Below, in pieces: positions 9,336-16,917 of a stretch of 64,000 nucleotides of DNA. The DNA is from Streptomyces sp. Root431 (GTDB lineage Bacteria > Actinomycetota > Actinomycetes > Streptomycetales > Streptomycetaceae). The notes under the pieces were generated by a model. That model ran no database searches. It was not told the DNA's origin and worked only from the letters and a program-made list of their open reading frames with translations. Both the position numbers and the translations under genes were made by a program. Numbering within the stretch: the stretch's first letter is position 1; every line of letters begins with the position of its first letter. The stretch lies in contig NZ_LMEI01000001.1 in assembly GCF_001426585.1 (NCBI RefSeq), positions 186,944 through 250,943 on the forward strand. Direction: 5' to 3'.

Positions 9336-10703
9336 ATGGCTACCGAACAGCGGCACGAGCCGCCCATCCGCCGCCTCGGCCGGTTCAGCGCCCGGTCACG
9401 CGAGTTGTTCCAGGGCCTCGGGGCGGCGCTCACCACCCCGACCCCCGGCGCCCCCCTGCTCGCCGAGGCCTCCTCGCGCTGGGTGCGGCTCCTGCCGTAC
9501 GTCGTCGCGCTCGCCTTCGTCGCCTCGCTGCTGCCCTCCACCGTCACCGTCCTCATCAACGACTACGGCGTCAACGGCGCCCTGGCCGGGGCCATCGCCA
9601 CCGCGCAGACCGTGCCGCTGCTGCTCGCCGTCTCCCGCCCCCTCCAGGCCTGGTGGGTGATCTTCACCGCCGACGTGCTCGGCGCGCTCGCCCTCCTCGG
9701 CTCGGACGGCGTCCACGCCGACCTGTGGCCGTGGACCCCGCCGGTCGTCATCGGCTACTGCGCGCTGATGGTCGCGCTCGGGCTGCGCGAGTCCCGCCGG
9801 GCCCTGTTCGGCGTCTGGCTGGCGACCGGCACCGCCGGGTACGTCCTGGAGGCCTTCCGGCCCGACGGCGACACCAGCGTCCACACGCTGCTGCTCGTCC
9901 TGAGCGGTGTGCTGCTGCTCCTCACCTCGGCCGTACGCGCCCGGGGCGACGCGCAGCGGCGGCTCGTCGAGCAGGAGTCCATCAACGAGGCCGAGCGCTC
10001 CCGCCGCACGCTCCTGGAGGAGCGGGCGCGGATCGCGCGCGAGCTGCACGACGTCGTCGCCCACCACATGTCCGTGATCACCGTGCAGGCGGACTCGGCG
10101 CCGTACCGCATCCCGGACCTCCCGGACGCGGCCCGGGAGGAGTTCACCTCCATCGCGACGAGCGCGCGCGAGTCGCTGGCCGAGATGCGGCGGCTGCTCT
10201 CCGTGCTGCGCAGCGACGGCAGCGAGGGCGAGCGGGCCCCGCAGCCGGGGCTCGACCGGGTCCAGCAGCTGGTCGAGGCGACGGTACGGGCCGGGGTGCC
10301 GGCCGAGCTGTCGCTCGCCGCCGACCTCGGGGACGTGCCGCAGGCGGTGGACCTGTCCGCGTACCGGATCGTGCAGGAGGCCCTCGCCAACGTCGTCCGG
10401 CACGCGCCGGGTGCCGCGACCCGGGTGTCGGTGCGGCCCTCGGACGACGGCTGGCTGACGGTCCTCGTCGTCAACGGGCCGGGCGCGGAGGCGGGTTCCG
10501 GGGTGGAGCGCGGTGCCACCGGCACGGGGCACGGCCTCGTCGGCATGCGGGAGCGCGTACGGTTGACCGGCGGCTCTCTGGACACCGGGCCGCTGCCGGA
10601 CGGCGGCTTCCGGGTGGCCGCACGGCTCCCGCTGACGGCGGACCCGGCGCCCGACCCGGCCGCCTACCCGGACTCGGAACCGGACTCGGAACCGGCGCGC
10701 TGA
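9336..10703 (+). CDS. NarL-type sensor histidine kinase
   Basis: Membrane sensor kinase of about 455 aa. Four or five transmembrane helices fill roughly residues 45-205, with little outside the membrane. A short helix then leads to a HisKA_3 dimerisation domain with the phospho-acceptor in RELHDVVAHHMS (His about 238) and a HATPase_c domain with N box (QEALANVVRHAPG, about 345-360) and G box (GTGHGLVGMRERV, about 395). The layout resembles DesK-like kinases that sense the membrane state. ATG 9336 is chosen because it starts a normal N-terminus; an upstream in-frame start at 9243 would code through the regulatory element. Partner regulator follows 79 bp downstream. Confidence 0.9.
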   Translation: MATEQRHEPPIRRLGRFSARSRELFQGLGAALTTPTPGAPLLAEASSRWVRLLPYVVALAFVASLLPSTVTVLINDYGVNGALAGAIATAQTVPLLLAVSRPLQAWWVIFTADVLGALALLGSDGVHADLWPWTPPVVIGYCALMVALGLRESRRALFGVWLATGTAGYVLEAFRPDGDTSVHTLLLVLSGVLLLLTSAVRARGDAQRRLVEQESINEAERSRRTLLEERARIARELHDVVAHHMSVITVQADSAPYRIPDLPDAAREEFTSIATSARESLAEMRRLLSVLRSDGSEGERAPQPGLDRVQQLVEATVRAGVPAELSLAADLGDVPQAVDLSAYRIVQEALANVVRHAPGAATRVSVRPSDDGWLTVLVVNGPGAEAGSGVERGATGTGHGLVGMRERVRLTGGSLDTGPLPDGGFRVAARLPLTADPAPDPAAYPDSEPDSEPAR

Positions 10704-10782
10704 CCGGCGCGCCGACCGGACCTCCGGCCGGCCCGGCGATACGACTCCGCCCCGCCCCGCCCCCGACCCCCAAGGACCCCGA

Positions 10783-11463
10783 GTGACCATCCGCGTGATC
10801 ATCGTCGACGACCAGGCCATGGTGCGGGCCGGTTTCGCCGCGCTGCTCGCCGCCCAGCCCGACATCGACGTGGTGGGCGAGGCGCCGGACGGACGGCAGG
10901 GCGTGGACGTGGCCCGGTCGACGCATCCGGACGTCGTGCTGATGGACGTGCGGATGCCGGAGCTCGACGGGCTCGCGGCGGCCCGGGAGATCCTCCACCC
11001 GCCGACCGGCGTCACGCACCGGCCGAAGGTGCTCATGCTGACCACCTTCGACGTGGACGACTACGTGTACGAGGCGCTGCGCGCCGGCGCGTCCGGCTTC
11101 CTCCTGAAGGACGCTCCGCCCGCCGACCTCATCGCGGCGGTACGGATCGTCGCGGCGGGCGAGGCGCTGCTCGCCCCGTCCGTGACGCGTCGTCTCATCG
11201 CCGACTTCGCCGCCTCCCGGCCGGCCCCGCGCAAGGACACCACCGCGCTGCGCCTGAACGGTCTGACCCCGCGCGAGACGGAGGTCCTGGAGCTGATCGC
11301 CCGGGGCCTGTCCAACCAGGAGATCGCGGACCACCTGGTCCTCGCGGAGCAGACGGTGAAGACCCACATCGGGCGGGTCCTCGCCAAGCTGGACCTGCGC
11401 GACCGGGCGCAGGCCGTCGTCTTCGCGTACGAGTCGGGCCTGGTGACCCCCGGCACGGCCTGA
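10783..11463 (+). CDS. LuxR/NarL-type response regulator
   Basis: DNA-binding response regulator of 226 aa. The receiver domain (about 1-125) has the acidic pair (VDDQ, residues 9-11), the phospho-acceptor Asp 55 in VVLMDVRMPE, and Lys near 107 (LLKDAPP). The LuxR helix-turn-helix is at about 163-215 (LTPRETEVLELIARGLSNQE). It pairs with the kinase immediately upstream. The shared element before the kinase gene and before 11742 makes autoregulation plus control of the hydrolase-acyltransferase operon likely (inference). Confidence 0.92.
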   Translation: MTIRVIIVDDQAMVRAGFAALLAAQPDIDVVGEAPDGRQGVDVARSTHPDVVLMDVRMPELDGLAAAREILHPPTGVTHRPKVLMLTTFDVDDYVYEALRAGASGFLLKDAPPADLIAAVRIVAAGEALLAPSVTRRLIADFAASRPAPRKDTTALRLNGLTPRETEVLELIARGLSNQEIADHLVLAEQTVKTHIGRVLAKLDLRDRAQAVVFAYESGLVTPGTA

Positions 11464-11475
11464 CCCCGCCCTCCC

Positions 11476-11597
11476 GGGCCCGGAGAACCTCGGCCCGTGG
11501 AGAACCCCGGCCCGGAGAACCCCCGGCCCCGGAGAACCCCGGCCCGGGAGAAAACCCCGGCCCGTGGAGAACCCCGGCCCGGGGGAAAACCCCACCC
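11476..11597. repeat. Intergenic tandem repeats of about 16 bp
   Basis: Seven or so degenerate copies of a unit like CCCGGCCCGTGGAGAAC in the 278-bp gap after the response regulator. No gene is seen here. The unit is mostly C and G with a conserved GGAGAA core. The rest of the gap, 11598-11741, carries the two-part regulatory element and the ribosome site of the next gene. Confidence 0.65.
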
Positions 11598-11629
11598 CCG
11601 TCCGGTGGTTGGCTGCTCCTCCACCCCCT

Positions 11630-11668
11630 ACCCCGGTATCAGCCCGTGGTTGGCCCCCCGGTGTGACG
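11630..11668. promoter_or_regulatory. Second copy of the two-part regulatory element
   Basis: ACCCCGGTATC at 11630-11640 and CCCCGGTGTGACG at 11656-11668. Offset 26 bp, exactly as at 9261-9299, with a single base change in the second part. It stands 74 bp before the hydrolase start, a normal place for an activator or repressor site. Confidence 0.55.
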
Positions 11669-11741
11669 TGCCGTCACCCGTCGTCTTCCTACCTTCCTCT
11701 CGCCGACGAAAGAGCGAGAACCGGAGAGGGAGGGCGACACG

Positions 11742-12731
11742 ATGCGCCGCTTCGCGAGGACCCTGACCACCGTGGCCGTGGTGGCGACCGTGATCACCGG
11801 GACGGCCGGCTGGGCGTCCGGGAACGCCCAGGAGCCCGTCACCGGCGCCCCGGCCGGGACGGGGGCGTGGCGGGATGCCGGGCTTCCGGACCCCGAGGGG
11901 ATGAGCCCGGCCGGGACCGCGCGGTTCTTCGCGGGACTCGCTCCCGTACGACGAAGCGAGCTGGCCCGCACGCACCCCACGGTCGTCGGGAACCTCGACG
12001 GCGCTCCCCTGGCCCTGCGGTACGAGGCCAACGACCGTGCCGTGCGCGGCCGGTTCGACGGGGCGCGGGTCCTGGCCCACGATCCGCGCGGCCGGGGGCA
12101 GATCGCCCTCGTGTACGGGGACCTGGCGCGGGCCGAGCACGTCGCCGTGATCGTGCCCGGCTCCGACACCGACCTCGACCACGTCACGCCGCTCGCGGAC
12201 ATGGCGCGGTCCCTGCACCGGGCGACCGGCGGCCGGACGGCGGTCGTCGCCTGGGCCGGGTACACCACCCCCGTCGGCGTCGGCCTGGACGCGGCCACCG
12301 GCCGGCTCGCCGAGGCCGGCGCGGACCGCCTCACCCGCTTCGTCGACGGTCTCGCGGCCGTCAGGCCCGCCGGGGCCGCCGAGCCGTCCGTCTTCTGCCA
12401 CAGCTACGGCTCCGTCGTCTGCGGCCTCGCCGCCCACGACCTCAAGGCGAAGGACCTCGTGGTCTTCGGCTCCCCCGGGATGCGCGCCGCGAACGTCGCC
12501 GAGCTCGGCACCTCCGCCCGCGTCTGGGCGGCGAAGGATCCCACCGACTGGATCGACCGGATCCCGAACGTCGAGCTCGCCGGGCTCGGCCACGGCACCG
12601 ACCCCACCGACCCGGACTTCGGGGCCCGCAGGATCCCGGCCGAGGACGCCGCCGGTCACGGCGGCTACTTCGCGCCCGGCACCAGCTCGCTCCGCACGTT
12701 CGCCGCGATCGCCGAGGGAGACGTCCGATGA
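11742..12731 (+). CDS. Secreted alpha/beta hydrolase (DUF1023-like), paralogue of 6880-8094
   Basis: About 329 aa with a cleavable signal peptide (hydrophobic core about residues 8-22, Ala-rich cleavage region near 30). The mature part matches the hydrolase at 6880-8094 along its length: VIVPGSDTDL (about 137), the elbow FCHSYGSVVCGLA (Ser about 223), then DPTDWIDRIPNVE and GHGGYFAPGT. The Cys at the elbow's first position is shared. ATG start with GGAGAGGGAGG upstream. Its stop overlaps the acyltransferase start by 4 nt (ATGA), so the two are translationally coupled and probably act on the same molecule, one cutting and one adding an acyl group (inference). Confidence 0.78.
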   Translation: MRRFARTLTTVAVVATVITGTAGWASGNAQEPVTGAPAGTGAWRDAGLPDPEGMSPAGTARFFAGLAPVRRSELARTHPTVVGNLDGAPLALRYEANDRAVRGRFDGARVLAHDPRGRGQIALVYGDLARAEHVAVIVPGSDTDLDHVTPLADMARSLHRATGGRTAVVAWAGYTTPVGVGLDAATGRLAEAGADRLTRFVDGLAAVRPAGAAEPSVFCHSYGSVVCGLAAHDLKAKDLVVFGSPGMRAANVAELGTSARVWAAKDPTDWIDRIPNVELAGLGHGTDPTDPDFGARRIPAEDAAGHGGYFAPGTSSLRTFAAIAEGDVR

Positions 12732-13933
12732 GCACGCTGACGACGACGGTCCGGAAGATCGAAGCCGGGACTCCCGCCCACCGCGACCGGGCGATCGACG
12801 GGCTCCGCGCCCTCGCCCTGCTCGCCGTGCCGACCGGGCACTGGCTGCTCGGCGGCTTCACCCTCTCCTCCGACGGGGCCATCCACAACGCCAGCCCGCT
12901 CGGCACCTTCGCCGGGCTCGCCCCGGTCAGCTGGGTCCTCCAGATGCTGGGGATCTTCTTCCTCGTCGGCGGCTACGCCTCCGTCCTCTCCTACCGGCGC
13001 CACAAGGGCTCGACCGGCGAGTGGCTCAAGGGCCGGCTGGCCCGGCTCGGCCGCCCGGTGCTCGGCGTCACCGCCGTGTGGGCGGCGCTGCTCCCCGTGC
13101 TCCACTTCGGACTCGACGTGCCCGTCGACACCCTGCGGACGGCGTCCACGCTGGTCATCCAGCCGCTCTGGTTCGTCGGGGTCTACACGGTGGTCACCGC
13201 CCTCACCCCGTACTGCGTCCGGGCCGCCCGCCGCCTCGGCGTCTGGGCCGCGGCGCCGCTGCTCGCCTCGGTCGCCGTCGTCGACTTCCTCCGCTACGGG
13301 CCGTACGCCGACGCCGTACCGTCCTGGCTGAGCCTGCTGAACATCCTGCCCGGCTGGCTCTTCGCCTATCAGCTCGGCGTCTCCTGGGGTGAGGGCCGGG
13401 TCACCCGGCGCCACGCCTGGGCCCTGCTCGTCGGCGGCGCCGCGCTCTTCGCCGCCCTCCTGCTCGCCTTCGGCTACCCGGCGTCCATGGTCGGCGTCCC
13501 CGGCGAGGCCCGCACCAACTCCCACCCGCCGTCGCTGCTCGTCCTCGCCCTCGCCGCCGCGCAGAGCGGCGCGGCGATCCTGCTCCGCGACCGGCTCGGC
13601 AGGCTCCTGAAGCGGCCCGCGCTGTGGGCGCCGGTCGTCGTGGTCAACCTGTCCGCGATGACGATCCTGTGCTGGCACCAGACGGCGATGCTCGCGGCGG
13701 CGATCCCCGGCTCGTACCTCGGGGAGATCCCCGGCCTGGTCGGCGCGCCGGACTCGGTCGGCTGGATCCTGGCCCGGCTGGCGTGGATGCCGGTCTTCGC
13801 CGGACTGCTCGTCCTCATCGGGCGGTTCGCCCGGGGCTTCGAGTCCCCGTGGACGAGGACCGGGCCGGCCCGCCGCACCCTTGCGGGGCTGCTCGCGGCG
13901 GGCTTCGCGGTCTTCGCCCTGGGGCTGGCGTGA
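12728..13933 (+). CDS. Membrane acyltransferase, acyltransferase 3 family
   Basis: Integral membrane protein of about 401 aa with around ten hydrophobic helices. The N-terminal RDRAIDGLRALALLAVPTGHW is the family's typical first segment with its Arg and a His near residue 38, proposed to be catalytic in the OafA/NodX group, which transfer acyl groups from the cytoplasm to extracellular sugars or lipids. Substrate unknown. Overlaps the secreted hydrolase gene by 4 nt. Ends 8 bp from the convergent aldo-keto reductase gene. Confidence 0.85.
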   Translation: MSTLTTTVRKIEAGTPAHRDRAIDGLRALALLAVPTGHWLLGGFTLSSDGAIHNASPLGTFAGLAPVSWVLQMLGIFFLVGGYASVLSYRRHKGSTGEWLKGRLARLGRPVLGVTAVWAALLPVLHFGLDVPVDTLRTASTLVIQPLWFVGVYTVVTALTPYCVRAARRLGVWAAAPLLASVAVVDFLRYGPYADAVPSWLSLLNILPGWLFAYQLGVSWGEGRVTRRHAWALLVGGAALFAALLLAFGYPASMVGVPGEARTNSHPPSLLVLALAAAQSGAAILLRDRLGRLLKRPALWAPVVVVNLSAMTILCWHQTAMLAAAIPGSYLGEIPGLVGAPDSVGWILARLAWMPVFAGLLVLIGRFARGFESPWTRTGPARRTLAGLLAAGFAVFALGLA

Positions 13934-13941
13934 GCGCGGTG

Positions 13942-14964
13942 TCAGACCTCGCGGGACGCGGACGTGAACCGCATGTCGGGGTAGCGGTCGCCCGCCACCT
14001 GACCGGCGATCGGCTCCAGTTCGGCCAGCTCGGCCGCGGTGAGGACGATCCGGGTGGCGGCCGCGTTCTCCTCCAGGCGGGAGCGCTTGCGGGTGCCGGG
14101 GATGGGGACGACCGTCAGGCCGTGGACGGCGGACCGCTGCTGCACCCAGGCGAGGGCGATCTGCGCGGGGGTGGCGCCGTGCGCGGCGGCGATCTTCCGG
14201 ACCGGGTCGAGCAGGGCGGCGTTCCGCTCGGCGTTCTCACCGGTGAACCGCGGCTGGTGGCGGCGGAAGTCGCCGCCCGACAGCTCCTTGCCGGCGTCCG
14301 CGAACGCCCCGGTCAGGAAGCCCCGGCCGAGCGGCGAGTACGGCACGAGGGTCACGCCGAGATCGGCGGCGGCGCCGACGGCGCTGCGCTCCACGTCCCG
14401 GGAGAAGAGCGACCACTCCGACTGGAGGGCGGCTATCGGGTGCACCGCGTGGGCCTCGCGCAGCTCGGGCCCGGTCACCTCGCTCAGCCCGAGGAAGCGG
14501 ACCTTGCCCTCCTGGACGAGTTCGGCCATCGCGCCGACGGACTCGGCGAAGGGGACCTCGGGGTCGCGGCGGTGCATGTAGTAGAGGTCGATCGTCTCGA
14601 CGCCGAGGCGGCGCAGGCTGTCCTCCGCGGCCCGCTTGATGTACGCGGGGTCGTTGCGGACGCCCCGGTAGGCCGGGGCGTCGGCGCGCCGCTCGATGGC
14701 GAACTTGGTGGCGAGGGTGATCTCGTCGCGGTGGGCGGCGACGAAGGGCGCGAGGAACTCCTCGTTGGCGCCGCTGCCGTAGACGTCGGCCGTGTCGATC
14801 AGGGTGACGCCGGCCTCCAGGGCAGCGTCGAGGGTGTCGCGGGCCGCGGCCTCGTCGGTGTCTCCGTAGAACTCGCTGATGCCCATGGCGCCGAAGCCCT
14901 GGACGCCGATCTCCGGGCCGTCCTGCTCCGGGCCGCCGAGCCGTACGGTGTCGATCCTGGTCAT
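13942..14964 (-). CDS. Aldo/keto reductase
   Basis: Cytosolic NADPH-dependent reductase of 340 aa with the (alpha/beta)8 fold. Visible catalytic set: Asp in LIDTADVYGSG (about 55-60, with Tyr next), Lys in ATKFAIE (about 85) and His in YYMHRRD (about 130); the coenzyme site IPGTRKRSRLEEN lies near 285. It belongs to the AKR13/YajO-like group. The ATG overlaps the stop of the MerR gene (ATGA), so it is the second gene of a MerR-controlled operon, probably induced by an electrophile or aldehyde (inference). Confidence 0.9.
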   Translation of the reverse strand: MTRIDTVRLGGPEQDGPEIGVQGFGAMGISEFYGDTDEAAARDTLDAALEAGVTLIDTADVYGSGANEEFLAPFVAAHRDEITLATKFAIERRADAPAYRGVRNDPAYIKRAAEDSLRRLGVETIDLYYMHRRDPEVPFAESVGAMAELVQEGKVRFLGLSEVTGPELREAHAVHPIAALQSEWSLFSRDVERSAVGAAADLGVTLVPYSPLGRGFLTGAFADAGKELSGGDFRRHQPRFTGENAERNAALLDPVRKIAAAHGATPAQIALAWVQQRSAVHGLTVVPIPGTRKRSRLEENAAATRIVLTAAELAELEPIAGQVAGDRYPDMRFTSASREV

Positions 14965-15383
14965 GTGGGTGTACCTCCGCAGACGGTCCCGTAATGGCTG
15001 ATCTTGATGTCGAGCACGGCGAGCGTGTCCTGGAGCTCGGTGATCCGGGTGAGGACGTCCCGCCGGGTGGCCTCCAGGAGCTCGCGCCGTTCGTCCCTGG
15101 TGTGGTCGCCCTCGCGGACGAGTTCGGCGTACCGGACCATGTCGGCGACCGGCATGCCGGTCAGCCGCAGCTTGCCGACGAAGGCCAGCCAGCCGAGGTC
15201 CCGTTCGCTGAAGCGGCGCTGCCCGGTGTGCGAGCGGTCGACGTGCGGCATCAGGCCGATCCGCTCGTACCAGCGCAGGGTGTGCGCCGTGAGGCCGGTC
15301 AGGGCCGCGACCTCGCTGATGGTGTAGTGCGGGCGGGTTCCGCTCGTACTCGCCGCCGTACTCGTGCTCGCGATCGCGCTCAT
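14961..15383 (-). CDS. MerR family regulator of the aldo/keto reductase operon
   Basis: DNA-binding regulator of 140 aa. The winged HTH begins at about residue 20 (YTISEVAALTGLTAHTLRWY) with the MerR hallmark RWYERIGLM, then a dimerisation helix to about 128. There is no Cys cluster typical of metal sensors; a single Cys stands near the C-terminus (TVCGGT). ATG chosen with GGGGGG just upstream. The palindrome in the MerR promoter (15402-15417) matches the AdhR/NmlR type of operator, so a thiol/aldehyde-sensing role is plausible. Confidence 0.88.
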   Translation of the reverse strand: MSAIASTSTAASTSGTRPHYTISEVAALTGLTAHTLRWYERIGLMPHVDRSHTGQRRFSERDLGWLAFVGKLRLTGMPVADMVRYAELVREGDHTRDERRELLEATRRDVLTRITELQDTLAVLDIKISHYGTVCGGTPT

Positions 15384-15401
15384 GCCCCCCACGCTAAAAC
15401 G

Positions 15402-15417
15402 TTGGAGTGCACTCGAA
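15402..15417 (-). promoter_or_regulatory. MerR-type operator between promoter elements
   Basis: TTGGAGTGCACTCGAA is a 16-bp palindrome with one mismatched pair; its core GAGTGCACTC is perfect. On the minus strand it lies between TTGCTT (-35) and TAGCGT (-10) with a 19-bp spacer, the over-long spacing that MerR activators correct by twisting DNA. It also lies 18 bp before the divergent serine hydrolase gene, which may be co-regulated. Confidence 0.65.
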
Positions 15418-15434
15418 GCAAGTAGGCTCGGCCC

Positions 15435-16268
15435 ATGCAGAGCAGCAGCGTGCCGAGCCTGGCGTCGATCGAGAACTGGCCCGTCCCCACCGCGGCCGCC
15501 GCCGTGGTCCGTGCGGACGGCACCCTGGCCGGGACCCACGGCCCCACCGGGCGGCGGTTCCCGCTCGCCTCGGTCACCAAGCCGCTCGCGGCGTACGCCG
15601 TCCTCGTCGCGTACGAGGAGGGGGCGATCGACCTCGACGAGCCCGCCGGGCCCGAGGGCTCGACCGTCCGCCACCTCCTGGCCCACACCTCGGGGCTCGC
15701 CTTCGACGAGAACCGGGTGATGGCGGCCCCCGGCACCCGCCGCATCTACTCCAACACCGGCTTCGAGGCGCTCGGCGACCACCTCGCCAAGGCGACCGAC
15801 ATCCCCTTCGCCGAGTATCTGCACCAGGCGGTCCTGGAGCCGCTCGGCATGGTCTCGACGAGCCTGGAGGGCTCGCCCGCCAAGGACGGTGTGTCGACCG
15901 TCGACGACCTGGTGCGGTTCGCCGCCGAGGTGCAGGCGCCCCGGCTGCTCGACGCCCGGACCGTCCTCGACGCGATGACCGTCACGTACCCCGGTCTGAC
16001 CGGCATCCTGCCCGGCTACGGGCACCAGCGGCCGAACGACTGGGGGCTCGGCTTCGAGATCCGCGACGGCAAGTCGCCGCACTGGACGGGCGCCACGTCC
16101 TCGCCGCGCACCTTCGGGCACTTCGGGCAGTCCGGGACCTTCCTGTGGATCGACCCGGACGCGCGCGCGGCGTGCGTGGCCCTCACCGACCGGCCCTTCG
16201 GGGCGTGGGCGGTCGAGGCCTGGCCGGCGTTCACGGACGCGGTCCTCGCGGACCTGCGCGCGTCCTGA
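15435..16268 (+). CDS. Serine hydrolase, beta-lactamase/DD-peptidase fold
   Basis: About 277 aa, class C beta-lactamase-like (PF00144). The catalytic Ser-x-x-Lys is SVTK (about residues 48-51), the Tyr motif is YSN (about 105-107) and the third motif is HFGQSGT (about 232-238, in place of KTG). No signal peptide, so it is cytosolic and more likely an esterase than an antibiotic-resistance enzyme. The start has TAGGCT 6 nt upstream (leaderless). Confidence 0.85.
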   Translation: MQSSSVPSLASIENWPVPTAAAAVVRADGTLAGTHGPTGRRFPLASVTKPLAAYAVLVAYEEGAIDLDEPAGPEGSTVRHLLAHTSGLAFDENRVMAAPGTRRIYSNTGFEALGDHLAKATDIPFAEYLHQAVLEPLGMVSTSLEGSPAKDGVSTVDDLVRFAAEVQAPRLLDARTVLDAMTVTYPGLTGILPGYGHQRPNDWGLGFEIRDGKSPHWTGATSSPRTFGHFGQSGTFLWIDPDARAACVALTDRPFGAWAVEAWPAFTDAVLADLRAS

Positions 16269-16284
16269 CCGGCGGGGCGGTCCG

Positions 16285-16917
16285 CTAGAGCGTGTCCGCG
16301 CAGGTGGTCGGCGTCAGGGAGCCGTCGGGGCCGGTGACGGTCACCTCCGCGAGGCCGAGTCGGTCCCTCGCGTAGACGGTCGTGCACACCAGCTGGCGGA
16401 CGGCCCCCGGCGGCAGGTCGGTGACCTTGAACGGGGTCCGCAGGCGCAGCAGCCGGCGGCCTTGCGGACCGCCGGTGACCTTCTCCTCCTGGATGTGCGG
16501 GATCCCGGGGCCGTGCGGCAGGGCGGTCGTGAGGCCCGCGGCGGCCTCGGCCTCGTTCGGTCCCGCGAGGAGTGCGGCGATCACCTTGTCGTCGGCCGCG
16601 CGTGCGCGGGCCAGGGCCTTCTCGTCGATCTCGTAGCCGGGGCCGAATTCGTCCAAGGGGACGCGCTCGTCCTCCGCGTGGCCGGGCAAGGAGGTGGGGT
16701 CCGGGATTCGGGGCCCCGACTCGCGGACCACCGGCACGGAGCGGCCCTGCGGCCCGAGGAAGAACAGCACCGTCCGGGTCTCGGGGATCGGCGAGACCAC
16801 GACGGTCGCGGCGCCGCCCGCCTCGACGACGTCGCTCTCCTGGATCCCGCACGCGGCCAGCGGCAGGAGCCCGGCCAGCGCCGCGGCCGCCGCGACGGCC
16901 GCCCGGCGGCGGGTCAC
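16285..16917 (-). CDS. Lipoprotein at the end of the two-component operon
   Basis: About 210 aa. Type II signal peptide with lipobox LAAC (Cys 23). The mature domain resembles the GerMN/LpqB-type beta-rich exported modules (ADDKVIAALLAGPNEAEAAAG, then two beta regions) but I do not see full motifs, so the family call is weak. GTG start overlaps the kinase stop (GTGA), so it is translated from the same mRNA as the two-component system. Such lipoproteins often modulate the sensor kinase; that is inference. Confidence 0.75.
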   Translation of the reverse strand: MTRRRAAVAAAAALAGLLPLAACGIQESDVVEAGGAATVVVSPIPETRTVLFFLGPQGRSVPVVRESGPRIPDPTSLPGHAEDERVPLDEFGPGYEIDEKALARARAADDKVIAALLAGPNEAEAAAGLTTALPHGPGIPHIQEEKVTGGPQGRRLLRLRTPFKVTDLPPGAVRQLVCTTVYARDRLGLAEVTVTGPDGSLTPTTCADTL

